This document shows positions 37,622 through 44,299 of a DNA stretch of 44,299 nucleotides, piece by piece. The DNA comes from a virus. The notes beneath the pieces are model-generated. The model saw only the letters and a list, made by a program, of their open reading frames with translations. It was not told the origin of the DNA and made no database searches. The DNA is taken from IMG/VR virus record IMGVR_UViG_3300036851_000712, positions 1-44,299 of that record, one strand, 5' to 3'. The stretch's first letter is position 1; the number at the start of each line of letters is the position of its first letter. A program made the translations under genes and the position numbers.

Positions 37622-38967
37622 GGTTCGATCTCTCCTACTCTCAAGGCATCGATGACCGATCTCTTCTGGGCCAGCAGGCGGTTGATCTTGACATCCACGG
37701 TGTTCCGGGCCGTCACCATCCAGGCGAAGACGGCATCGACCTGGCCACTCCGACGGATGCGCCCGATGGCCTGCTCCTCGTCACTGGGGCGCCACGGGCG
37801 GTCGAGCAGCACGACGTGGCGGGCCACCTGGAGGCCGTCGACTCCTTCCCCCAGGGTGGCCAGTGTGCCCGCCAGCACCCGCACCTTGCCCGCCTTGAAG
37901 GCCTCCAGGGCCAGCTGACGATCGGCGCCGGCGACGCCGCCGTGAACGTAAGCCCCTCCTGTCTCACTAGCAACACGCTCGGCCGCCGCTCTCGACCACG
38001 TCAGCACCACCACCTGCTCGGGGTCGAGGTCGGCGATCAGTTCCAGGGTGGCGGCGATCTTGGTGCCGGGCTCGGCCCTGGTGGCGCCGAGCGCCTCCAT
38101 GTCGGAGACGATCTGGCGGAAGCGGGTGATTCTCGACACTTCGTTCGCCGTCTGGATCAGAGTCCCGTCCTCCAGCTGGGTCCAGTGGCGCTTCTTCAGG
38201 TCGTCGTAGGCCTTGCGCTCCTGCGTATCGAGGTCGACCTCGAGCACCGTGACAGTCACCGGGGGCAGGTCGGGGAGGAGCTCCTCGAGAGAGCGCTGGA
38301 GGAGGACGGGGGCGAGCTCGCGGCGAATCTTGGCCACCGCCTCAGGGCGCAGGCCGGTGATGATCTTGACTGGGGCCCGGCCACCGAAGCGGGCGAGATC
38401 GACGATGCAGTGCTCGTTCACCCATCGCCAAAATGAGGGCCAGTACCTCGGATAGAGCATGTGGAGAAGCGACCAGGCCTCGTCGGGCCGATTGGGGATC
38501 GGCGTTCCCGTCAGTCCCCAGACCCTGGGGACCCTGGCCGCCAGGCGCCAGGCCGCCTTGGTCTGCTTGGCGTTGCGGTTCTTGAGACGGTGAATCTCGT
38601 CGAAGATCACCGTGTCCCAGTGGACCGGGAGCAGATGCTCCACATCGATCCGCATCGCCTCGTAGTTGAGAATCAGGGCGGCTGGCTTACGAACGCACAT
38701 CACGTCGTCTTCTGCTCTGAGACGCCGCTCGGCAGTGCCCCGACCGTCAAGCACAGTGGCTCTTGGCCACCATGTCTCCGCCAATTCCTGCCAGTGGTGG
38801 GCCACGTTGTTGGGGCAGACGATCAGTGCCCGCTCCGCCCCCACTTCGGCCAAGCTGGCCAGTGCCACCGGAGTCTTCCCCGATCCAGGCGCGTCGCCGA
38901 GGATGGCCCGGGGCTTGGCCAGGAGAAAGCTCATGGCCTGTTTCTGGTAGGGGCGGAGCTCGGGCAT
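37618..38967 (-). CDS. SNF2-type helicase/translocase
   Basis: 449 residues. Motif I GDAPGSGKT (24-32), Ia IVCPNNV, II DEIH (123-126), III LTGTPIPNRP (152-161), and in the second lobe VVVLTWSR, LAGTLATLGEGVDGLQVA and motif VI EQAIGRIRRSGQ (near 405). Typical phage SNF2 proteins remodel DNA-protein complexes at replication or recombination forks. First gene of the replication operon; the ATG lies six bases after a -10 box, so it is probably leaderless. Confidence 0.88.
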   Translation of the reverse strand: MPELRPYQKQAMSFLLAKPRAILGDAPGSGKTPVALASLAEVGAERALIVCPNNVAHHWQELAETWWPRATVLDGRGTAERRLRAEDDVMCVRKPAALILNYEAMRIDVEHLLPVHWDTVIFDEIHRLKNRNAKQTKAAWRLAARVPRVWGLTGTPIPNRPDEAWSLLHMLYPRYWPSFWRWVNEHCIVDLARFGGRAPVKIITGLRPEAVAKIRRELAPVLLQRSLEELLPDLPPVTVTVLEVDLDTQERKAYDDLKKRHWTQLEDGTLIQTANEVSRITRFRQIVSDMEALGATRAEPGTKIAATLELIADLDPEQVVVLTWSRAAAERVASETGGAYVHGGVAGADRQLALEAFKAGKVRVLAGTLATLGEGVDGLQVARHVVLLDRPWRPSDEEQAIGRIRRSGQVDAVFAWMVTARNTVDVKINRLLAQKRSVIDALRVGEIEP

Positions 38968-39036
38968 TACGCCAAGTTACAGTATGGAGAGCCCCCAAGC
39001 TAGTAACTGACGTACCCCTCTGGTACGCTTTCCTTC
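38968..39036. promoter_or_regulatory. divergent leaderless promoters with inverted-repeat operators
   Basis: Minus strand: TAACTT (38979-38974) ends six bases before the helicase ATG. Plus strand: TACGCT (39024-39029) ends seven bases before the nuclease GTG. A perfect inverted repeat CGTACC-CCTCT-GGTACG (39011-39027) covers the plus -10 box, and AGTTAC (38975-38980) with GTAACT (39003-39008) covers the minus one. Both look like operators that control the two recombination/replication units together. Confidence 0.65.
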
Positions 39037-39891
39037 GTGCCCCGCATGCCCCAGCCGACCGAGCCCCTCCCCGAACCCATCGAGATCCTGCGGCCCAACG
39101 CTTGGCCCCAGATCAGCTACTCATCAGCCACGACGATGGGTGCGTGCGAGAAGAAGTTCTCCTACCGATATCTCCAGCGCCTGCCCGAGGAGCCCACTCC
39201 GGCCATGGCCAAGGGCTCGCTCTTCCACCGCGGAGCACGAGCGTGGTGGTCGGGCGGTAGCTGGGAGGCTGAGGTCAAGTCAGCGGGCGAGGAGTGGATT
39301 GCCGCCAACCCCGAGGCGATGGCCGTTCCCGACTGGATTCCCGACTGCTCCTGGCTGCTGCAGCGCTACGCCAGCATGTACGAGGCCGAGCGTGAGGCGG
39401 TAGAGGTGGTGGGTACCGAGATCCCCTTCCGCCTGCGCCTCCCCGGTCGCTACGCCTGGCTGGTGGGCTCCATGGACATGGTGCTGCGCATCGGTGGCCG
39501 ACTGTGGGTGGTCGAGATCAAGACCATGGCCGACTTCGACCGACTCGAGGCCTTCACCTGGGACAGTCAGCTCACTCTGTACTACTGGGCCGCCGCCGAG
39601 CTGGGCATGGCCCCCTGGGGCATCCTGCTGGAGGCGGCGAAGACATACCGTTGGAAGAACCCGCGGCCCGTCGAGGACTCCTTTCAGCGCCGCTGGCTGG
39701 ACCGCTCCGCCGACCACATCGCCGAGGCCCTGGCCGACGCCGACGCCGTCCTGACCCGGCAACGTGCCCTGGCCAACGGCGCTCGGCCGGTGCGCAACAT
39801 CGACAGGCCGTGCAACTGGTGTCCCCACCGGGAACCCTGCCGCACAGAGCTCGCCTTCGGCCCCATGACCGTCGAGTGGGAGGAAGACTAG
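39037..39891 (+). CDS. Cas4/RecB-like PD-(D/E)XK exonuclease with Fe-S cysteines
   Basis: 284 residues from leaderless GTG 39037. Active-site residues: His64 (GSLFHRGA), Asp147 (GSMDMVL), Glu160 and Lys162 (VVEIKTM), Gln178 (DSQLTLYYWA). Four cysteines, Cys37 and Cys259-x2-Cys262-x5-Cys268, match the iron-sulfur cluster layout of Cas4/AddB nucleases. It probably resects DNA ends to make single strands for the Sak4-like ATPase and ssDNA-binding protein that follow. The next gene starts immediately after its stop. Confidence 0.88.
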   Translation: MPRMPQPTEPLPEPIEILRPNAWPQISYSSATTMGACEKKFSYRYLQRLPEEPTPAMAKGSLFHRGARAWWSGGSWEAEVKSAGEEWIAANPEAMAVPDWIPDCSWLLQRYASMYEAEREAVEVVGTEIPFRLRLPGRYAWLVGSMDMVLRIGGRLWVVEIKTMADFDRLEAFTWDSQLTLYYWAAAELGMAPWGILLEAAKTYRWKNPRPVEDSFQRRWLDRSADHIAEALADADAVLTRQRALANGARPVRNIDRPCNWCPHREPCRTELAFGPMTVEWEED

Positions 39892-40662
39892 ATGCCAGGC
39901 CCGGTGATCCGACCGCCAACCCCTATCTCACTGGCCAGGGAGCGACTGCGGATCCTCGTCTACGGGGATCCCAAGGTGGGCAAGACCACTCTCGCTCTCA
40001 CCGCCCCCCGGCCAGTCGTCATCAACACTGACGACGGCCTGGTTTCCGTCGCTGTCCAGGGTGCGACCGGCTTGGAGTTCCGGCCCACCGGCTACAAGGA
40101 GATGGAGGGCATCTTCTGGTGGTGCAAGGAGAACGCCGGCGAGTACGACACCATTGTCGTCGATGACCTGACCACGCTCCAGCGTCTGCTCATCGACGAG
40201 ATCCATGACGCCGGCCTCGCCGCCGGCAAGCAGGGAAAGCCGGTGATGCAGTTTGTCCCCGAGCAGGGCGAGTACCTCGCCAACCAGGGCCAGGTGGCAC
40301 GCATCCTCACCGACCTGCGACGCCTGGGCAAGCACATGATCGTGATAGCTGGCGTGCGTGAGCGCCTCGGCAAGCGCTCTCCCGACGTCTCTCCCGGGCT
40401 CACCTCCATCGTCACCCACTGGGCGTCGGTCATCGGTGAGTTGGACAAGATCATCCACAACCCCAAGACGGGCGAAGAGCTCGACACACCCCGTCGACTG
40501 CTCCGCACCAGCGGATCGAACCGGGAGGCGGGATCCCGCTTCCGGTCCCTCGAGCCCCACGTCTGGGATCCCACTTTCGAGAAGCTGTGGGACGCGGTAA
40601 CCAAGGAGTACGCCGAGGCCGAGGCCAAGAGCCAAGCCACCGTCAGAAAGGAAAGCGCGTGA
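39892..40662 (+). CDS. Sak4-like RecA-fold recombination ATPase
   Basis: 256 residues. Walker A YGDPKVGKTT (24-33) and Walker B TIVVDDLT (87-94); HMIVIAGVRE (about 145) is the sensor strand. Short core RecA fold as in phage Sak4/AAA_24 proteins, single-strand annealing recombinases that work with an SSB. Context of exonuclease before and SSB-like protein after supports this. Starts at ATG 39892 with no gap to the nuclease gene. Confidence 0.85.
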   Translation: MPGPVIRPPTPISLARERLRILVYGDPKVGKTTLALTAPRPVVINTDDGLVSVAVQGATGLEFRPTGYKEMEGIFWWCKENAGEYDTIVVDDLTTLQRLLIDEIHDAGLAAGKQGKPVMQFVPEQGEYLANQGQVARILTDLRRLGKHMIVIAGVRERLGKRSPDVSPGLTSIVTHWASVIGELDKIIHNPKTGEELDTPRRLLRTSGSNREAGSRFRSLEPHVWDPTFEKLWDAVTKEYAEAEAKSQATVRKESA

Positions 40663-41177
40663 GCGACGATGAGTACCGGGACGAGGAGCTGGAGAAGATG
40701 TTCGCCGAGGGCCCTGCCGCCTCCGACGACGAGCAGTGGGATATCGACTGGAGTCCCGAGCAGGGACTCGTCCCCACCGGCGAGCGCGACGCCCTGCTGG
40801 CCGATGTGAAGAAGGGCGAGACCTCCGGCTTCGGCGGAGCGACCAAGAAGCCGGCGATCATCTGGTCGGTGACCGATGTGGAGACCGGACGCACACTGAC
40901 CAAGGCCATCCCCATGCGCGATGGCAACGGCATTGAACGGCTCAACATCGACTGCGCCCGGGCCTTCGGCGTCGAACCCGTCGAGAAGCCCAACGGCGGC
41001 TGGTCGATTCCCGGCACCCAGGTGCGTTCCCACATCGGCGAGAAGTGCAGGATCAAGGTGAGCCACTGGACGGACAGCAACGACAACCTGCGCGACTCCC
41101 TCGACACCATCCTGCCCTCGGTGCTGGGCCAGGAGGCACTCGACCTGCCCGAGTATCCCGACGAGCCGGAGCCGTGA
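40659..41177 (+). CDS. probable ssDNA-binding protein (DUF669-like)
   Basis: 172 residues from GTG 40659 (GTGA overlap, GAAAGGA ahead). Acidic N-terminus (DDEYRDEELEKMFAEG), then an OB-like beta domain (about 60-150: ATKKPAIIWSVTDVETGRTLTKAIPM, IGEKCRIKVSHW) and an acidic, Pro-rich end (DLPEYPDEPEP) like the protein-binding tails of SSBs. Genes of this type regularly follow Sak4-like ATPases. Identity as DUF669 was not tested. Confidence 0.6.
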   Translation: MSDDEYRDEELEKMFAEGPAASDDEQWDIDWSPEQGLVPTGERDALLADVKKGETSGFGGATKKPAIIWSVTDVETGRTLTKAIPMRDGNGIERLNIDCARAFGVEPVEKPNGGWSIPGTQVRSHIGEKCRIKVSHWTDSNDNLRDSLDTILPSVLGQEALDLPEYPDEPEP

Positions 41178-41728
41178 GCGATCCCCAGCCCCCCGAAGGC
41201 GTCCTCTACGAGTACCGTCCCTCGTGCAGCCGTTCTGACTGCGACGCGTGGCCGGTGCCGGGGGGTGTGTTCTGTGCCCGCCACATCGCCGAGATCGAGG
41301 CCGGGGTGAAGCCCGGACTCTCCGAAGCGCAGTGGGTGGGAGGCGTGGACCCGGCGGTGGCACAAGCCAAGGCCGATGCGCTCGAGCCCGGCTTCGCCAC
41401 TCAGATGGAGGACGCCATCGTGGCTGATCTGGTGAAGGACGGCTGGACGGAGGAGGACGCCCGGATCAAGGCTCGTGCGCTGAACCGGGACAAGCCTCAG
41501 CCCCTGGCCTCGGTGGGTCCCGACCCCGACACCGCCTACCCGGCCGAGGCATTGCGTATCGACGTGCCGACCTGGAATCAACGAGTGGGGATCGATTCCC
41601 CCGAGAAGCAGCCATTCGACCCCGCCGCCGAACTGCGGGCCTACCTCGATGGGGCGCACGGAGCGGTGAAGCAGGCAACTGCCAGGGTTCTACTGGACGC
41701 CATGCTCATGGTACTGGCGAGGCTCTGA
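41174..41728 (+). CDS. hypothetical protein with N-terminal zinc motif, 184 aa
   Basis: From GTG 41174 (GTGA overlap). Cys-rich start (CSRSDCDAWPVPGGVFCARH, about 16-35) forms a probable zinc site. The middle has a helical part (DAIVADLVKDGWTEEDARIKARAL), and the last third is helical too (ELRAYLDGAHGAVKQATARVLLDAMLMVLARL). It follows the recombination genes in the same operon. Not recognised. Confidence 0.6.
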   Translation: MSDPQPPEGVLYEYRPSCSRSDCDAWPVPGGVFCARHIAEIEAGVKPGLSEAQWVGGVDPAVAQAKADALEPGFATQMEDAIVADLVKDGWTEEDARIKARALNRDKPQPLASVGPDPDTAYPAEALRIDVPTWNQRVGIDSPEKQPFDPAAELRAYLDGAHGAVKQATARVLLDAMLMVLARL

Positions 41729-41958
41729 TGGGCGAACAGATCGCCGAGAGTATCGTCGAGACGAGGCTCTACTACGTGGCCGAAGCGTTGAAGCGGGCGA
41801 CCGAGTTCTTCGTCGCTCGGGACGAGATGAACGCCCATGTCCATTGTGCTGACGTGCGTTTGTCTCCGATCACGCTCCAGGTCATCAAGGCGATGGAATA
41901 CGCCTGCGACATGGTGATCGAGGAACGACAGTCCGACGGGACGGCCGCACATGACTGA
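41728..41958 (+). CDS. hypothetical protein, 76 aa
   Basis: ATG 41728 overlaps the previous stop. Helical (RLYYVAEALKRATEFFVARDEM, TLQVIKAMEYACDMVIEE). Its final codons, ERQSDGTAAHD, are part of a repeat element seen before five gene starts in this region. Not recognised. Confidence 0.6.
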   Translation: MGEQIAESIVETRLYYVAEALKRATEFFVARDEMNAHVHCADVRLSPITLQVIKAMEYACDMVIEERQSDGTAAHD

Positions 41959-42190
41959 ACCGACGCAGCACGCCGAGACTGTGCTGGCCGAGATTCGGGA
42001 GCGCCTCGCCAACATTCCGCCTGACCAGTGGTTCTGGGACCATTTCACAGCAGAGGACATGTGGCTGGTGTTGCAACACTTCGATGGGATCGCTCAGTCC
42101 AGCGCCCCCAAGCAGCCTCAGACGCCCGAGGAGTGGGTGGAGTGGGGACGCTGGGACAACGAACAATCCGACGGGAGGGACGATGCCTGA
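41951..42190 (+). CDS. hypothetical protein, 79 aa
   Basis: ATG 41951 overlaps the previous gene by eight bases. Begins MTEPTQHAE, as does the protein at 43964, then differs: VLAEIRERLANIPPDQWFWDHFTAEDMWLVLQHF. Ends NEQSDGRDDA in a repeat copy. Acidic, Trp-rich, no known domain. Confidence 0.6.
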   Translation: MTEPTQHAETVLAEIRERLANIPPDQWFWDHFTAEDMWLVLQHFDGIAQSSAPKQPQTPEEWVEWGRWDNEQSDGRDDA

Positions 42191-42419
42191 CGGACTCATC
42201 TGTCCGAGGCTGAGTGACCTCCCCGTGCCCGAGTCCGGTTCGGCTCTACTGATCTGCTCCCGCTGTGGTGTGGACGTTGTGGCTGCACCATCGAGCCTTG
42301 ACTATCTCGGGCGGGTACCGGACCTGATCCCGATCTACTGCCCAGGGTGTGCGCTGGCGATTGCGAAGCAGGCGAAAGCACAGTTCGACGGGGCTGACGC
42401 TGGGAAACTAGAGCCATGA
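42183..42419 (+). CDS. zinc-ribbon protein, 78 aa
   Basis: From ATG 42183. C-x2-C (CSRC, about 25-28) and C-x2-C (CPGC, about 53-56) make a zinc ribbon; the C-terminal helix ends AKQAKAQFDGADAGKLEP. Overlaps both neighbours. Function unknown. Confidence 0.65.
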   Translation: MPDGLICPRLSDLPVPESGSALLICSRCGVDVVAAPSSLDYLGRVPDLIPIYCPGCALAIAKQAKAQFDGADAGKLEP

Positions 42420-42574
42420 GCGACGAGCGGATCAAGCATCTTGAGATGGCTCTCCAGAACATCCGGGGTGAGTGCAAGCTGCGACTGAAGGGCAGCACCG
42501 AGGACTCGCTGGCGTGGATTCTAGAGGTCGCCGAGGCCGCACTAGTCGACGGGGAGGGGCGCGCCGATGGATAA
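42416..42574 (+). CDS. small helical protein, 52 aa
   Basis: A short frame from ATG 42416 (ATGA overlap) to TAA 42574. One helix (DERIKHLEMALQNIRGECKLRL) and a second (SLAWILEVAEAALVD). Overlaps the next gene by eight bases. Not recognised. Confidence 0.6.
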   Translation: MSDERIKHLEMALQNIRGECKLRLKGSTEDSLAWILEVAEAALVDGEGRADG

Positions 42575-42875
42575 GCGACAGGGCGCCGATTCAGTCGCAC
42601 CCCGGCGGTGCGAAAAACAGCCCCGGGACGTGCTGGCCGAGCGGATCACCAAGTGGGCGGGCGACGCTGGCGTCTACGACTACGCCGACCGTCTGATCAA
42701 TGATCTCTTCAATGCTGGTTGGGAGATCACGCCTGAACTGTGCCTCGCCGAGGGCTGTACCGAGGAGCTTGGTGCCCACTGCGACACCCACGGTTACGTC
42801 CTCTACGGGGGCGGCAAGGGTGCCCACATGGAGAAGCCGACAGCTGCACAGTCCAACGGGACCGATGATGAGTAG
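42567..42875 (+). CDS. hypothetical protein, 102 aa
   Basis: ATG 42567, in the shared 27-bp start. After MDKRQGADSV the protein has a helical segment (RDVLAERITKWAGDAGVYDYADRLINDLFNAGWEIT) and a C/H-rich end (CLAEGCTEELGAHCDTHGY), maybe a zinc site. Not recognised. Confidence 0.6.
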   Translation: MDKRQGADSVAPRRCEKQPRDVLAERITKWAGDAGVYDYADRLINDLFNAGWEITPELCLAEGCTEELGAHCDTHGYVLYGGGKGAHMEKPTAAQSNGTDDE

Positions 42876-43071
42876 GCGCTCTTGGGGAGCCATCATCTGC
42901 GAGGGAACCATGGGCATTCCCAATCCTGGATGTCCCAACGCTGCCAACCACACACCCTGCCCTCAGGGCTATGCCGCCTGGCACACCTGGGCTGACCAGA
43001 TGAGGAAGTCCCATCGGCAGGTGAAGTGCCCTGAGTGCCACCTCTACGTGATCGCCGTGGTCAAGGGATGA
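42865..43071 (+). CDS. Cys-rich small protein, 68 aa
   Basis: Two adjacent ATG codons (42865, 42868) overlap the previous stop. Cysteines at C12, C22, C30 and a C-x2-C near the end (CPEC) with several His. Probably a zinc protein. Function unknown. Confidence 0.6.
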   Translation: MMSRRSWGAIICEGTMGIPNPGCPNAANHTPCPQGYAAWHTWADQMRKSHRQVKCPECHLYVIAVVKG

Positions 43072-43101
43072 TACGGCAGTCCGACAGCAGGGACCACACC
43101 G

Positions 43102-43266
43102 ATGGATAAGCGACAGGGCGCCGATACCGTGCGGGTGCGAGACGCCCTCAACGGCATCCTTGCCGCCCTCCAGACCTTCGTTCCCGTGATTGCCAAGGCG
43201 GGACTCACCTACGAAGACCTGAACGAGGTGATCGGGCCGTATGGCTACACCGTCCACGCCAAGTAA
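43102..43266 (+). CDS. small protein, 54 aa
   Basis: Frame from ATG 43102 in the second copy of the shared start. After MDKRQGADTV it has a helix (RDALNGILAALQTFVPVIAKAGL) and ends YEDLNEVIGPYGYTVHAK. Overlaps the next gene by 26 bases. Not recognised. Confidence 0.6.
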   Translation: MDKRQGADTVRVRDALNGILAALQTFVPVIAKAGLTYEDLNEVIGPYGYTVHAK

Positions 43267-43774
43267 CGCCGATACTGTTCGGCTCCGCTACTACCTCGAC
43301 ACCGAGTTCATCGAGGACGGCCAGACCATCGAACTCATCTCCCTCGGCATCGTCTGCGACGACGGGCGGGAGTACTACGCCGAGGTCGATGAGGTGCCCT
43401 GGGAGAAGGCCGACCAGTGGGTCCTGGACAATGTGAAGCCGCACCTGATGGGTGGCGAGTGCATCCGCTCCAGGCAGCAGATCGCCGAGGACGTGGTCCG
43501 GTTCGTCAGTCAGGGTAAGGGACAGCCGCAGTTCTGGGGCTACTACGCCGACTACGACTGGGTGGTGCTGTGTCGCCTCTACGGGCGAATGATCGACCTC
43601 CCCAGCGGCTGGCCGATGTACTGCATGGATCTCATCCAGCTTGCCGTGGAGAGCGGCGACCCCAAGCTGCCAGGCCAGCGCGGGGTCGAGCACCACGCCC
43701 TCGCCGACGCCCGTTGGAACCGTCACATTCACCAGTTCCTGCTAGCACTGATTGACGGGGACGACCGTGGGTAG
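43241..43774 (+). CDS. DnaQ-fold 3'-5' exonuclease (Rv2179c-like)
   Basis: 177 residues. Exonuclease motifs: YYLDTEFIEDG with Asp20 and Glu22, WGYYADYDWVVL (second Asp, about 108), and EHHALADARWN (His and Asp, about 150-156). LDTEFI-x-DG and the compact length match the Rv2179c family of 3'-5' exoribonucleases found in mycobacteria and many phages. It may trim RNA or single-stranded DNA. ATG 43241. Confidence 0.82.
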   Translation: MATPSTPSNADTVRLRYYLDTEFIEDGQTIELISLGIVCDDGREYYAEVDEVPWEKADQWVLDNVKPHLMGGECIRSRQQIAEDVVRFVSQGKGQPQFWGYYADYDWVVLCRLYGRMIDLPSGWPMYCMDLIQLAVESGDPKLPGQRGVEHHALADARWNRHIHQFLLALIDGDDRG

Positions 43775-43967
43775 CCGGGGGCCGAGGTCATCACGCAAAC
43801 CCGGCGATTGCGTCTGCGAGTGCCATAAGAGCGGCATGACAGGTGCCCTCGGACCCTGCCGGTGGTGCGCCGAACTCCACCGGCCCAAGGCCGCTCTAAT
43901 CGACGGTTCTCTGACCCCGGCGCAGGCGGCTGAACTCGACTCCGGCGGGATGGACCACATCCGATGA
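43767..43967 (+). CDS. Cys-rich small protein, 66 aa
   Basis: GTG 43767 overlaps the previous stop (GTGGGTAG). C-x-C-x-C (CVCEC) then C-x2-C (CRWC) with two His between; likely zinc-binding. C-terminal helix (SLTPAQAAELDSGG). Function unknown. Confidence 0.6.
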   Translation: MGSRGPRSSRKPGDCVCECHKSGMTGALGPCRWCAELHRPKAALIDGSLTPAQAAELDSGGMDHIR

Positions 43968-44194
43968 CTGAACCCACCCAGCACGCCGAGAGTGTCGCTT
44001 CTGTGATGGAGGAGGCGTACCGGCCACGGCTGGTCGCCGAGATGCGGATGCACGCCTCGTCGCCCTTCACAAGGGACGCTGACCGGCCCTTCTGGAACCG
44101 GATGGCCGAGCTGTTCGCCACGAAGCCGTGGGACGAATGCGTCGCCGTGTACCTGGGCGCCAGCGAACAGTCCGACGGTGGTGCCGCACGGTGA
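43964..44194 (+). CDS. hypothetical protein, 76 aa
   Basis: ATG 43964 (ATGA overlap). Starts MTEPTQHAE like the protein at 41951 and ends ASEQSDGGAAR in a repeat copy, but the middle (MEEAYRPRLVAEMRMHASSPF, RMAELFATKPWDECVAVYLG) is different. Not recognised. Confidence 0.6.
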   Translation: MTEPTQHAESVASVMEEAYRPRLVAEMRMHASSPFTRDADRPFWNRMAELFATKPWDECVAVYLGASEQSDGGAAR

Positions 44195-44299
44195 AGCGCT
44201 ACGCCAGCGAGCTTCCCGCCTGCCCCAACTGCGGTGATGAGTGGGCTTATGAGGCAGATGGCAAGTGGGGCTCCAGAGTCATCGGTATCTACTCCAGGG
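44191..44299 (+). CDS. zinc-ribbon protein, partial (runs off right edge)
   Basis: GTG 44191 overlaps the previous stop (GTGA). The visible 36 codons read KRYASELPACPNCGDEWAY and on, with one C-x2-C pair (CPNC). The rest is outside the window. Confidence 0.55.
   Translation, partial: MKRYASELPACPNCGDEWAYEADGKWGSRVIGIYSR

Larger units (their letters stand above)
42564..43125 (+). repeat. 27-bp identical gene-start repeat, two copies
   Basis: The bases 42564-42590 and 43099-43125 are identical and encode the same first residues (MDKRQGAD) of two otherwise different genes. Only the two ends of the stated span are the repeat. This suggests exchange of gene starts by recombination. Confidence 0.8.
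41929..44179 (+). repeat. CAGTCCGACGGG start-associated element, five copies
   Basis: CARTCCRACRG-type copies begin at 41929, 42164, 42849, 43077 and 44168. Each lies 16-25 bases upstream of a start codon (41951, 42183, 42865, 43102, 44191). The coordinates span all copies; the bases between are genes. Similar in idea to the start-associated sequences of cluster K mycobacteriophages, but of different sequence. Confidence 0.7.

Noticed and set aside
1-44299. tRNA genes, CRISPR arrays, integrase or attachment sites
   Set aside because: No convincing tRNA cloverleaf, no regular direct-repeat/spacer array and no recombinase gene were seen by eye. A tRNAscan or profile search could still find a weak case.

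Overview
The window reads as most of the genome of a high-GC tailed phage that infects an actinobacterium. This can be isolated phage or metagenomic DNA; integration is not visible, and no integrase or attachment site was found. The host inference rests on base composition, a WhiB regulator gene, a Pup (prokaryotic ubiquitin-like protein) gene, actinobacterial-looking promoters (TANNNT -10 boxes) and several apparently leaderless genes. An N4-gp56-type capsid protein, a portal of about 600 residues, large candidate internal virion proteins and the lack of a recognisable tail tube or tape measure suggest a short-tailed (podovirus-like) virion; this is an inference.

Layout. Positions 1-26166 are one long late operon on the minus strand, read from right to left: terminase, portal, large candidate ejection proteins, scaffold, major capsid protein, small head genes, a short DNA methyltransferase, a lectin-like tail protein, FkbM methyltransferase, glycosyltransferase, adaptor, a large tail protein, a fibre tip, Pup, and an M15-like peptidase cut by the window edge. 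Genes are packed with ATGA/GTGA overlaps, which fix most starts. Two HNH genes, a plus-strand zinc-finger gene and a plus-strand one-helix membrane protein gene interrupt it. Positions 26167-27078 hold a gene-free regulatory hub: the divergent late and early promoters, three 20-bp-spaced CTGGGGGA repeats, many CGGACAT motifs, twin GNRA hairpins, a strong terminator and a probable small RNA.

Positions 27079-31443 (plus strand) are small early genes, two of them preceded by copies of a structured RNA element with covarying stems. Positions 31448-38967 (minus strand) are the replication module: SNF2 helicase, DUF6378-like protein, prim-pol, RecA-fold helicase, LAGLIDADG endonuclease, DNA polymerase A, cytosine methyltransferase, WhiB and endonuclease VII. 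From 39037 to the right edge (plus strand) come Cas4/RecB-like nuclease, Sak4-like ATPase, a probable ssDNA-binding protein, then small accessory genes and a DnaQ-fold exonuclease, several starting after a shared CAGTCCGACGGG element.

Most notable: (1) a full-length Pup ending in Gly-Gly-Glu inside the tail-fibre/lysis end of the late operon; (2) the polymerase frame staying open across the whole cytosine methyltransferase gene and there encoding protein-like sequence ending in a clamp-binding-like QLTLW; (3) a two-copy RNA element with covarying helices and a possible pseudoknot; (4) an FkbM 5' fragment left beside an HNH insertion.
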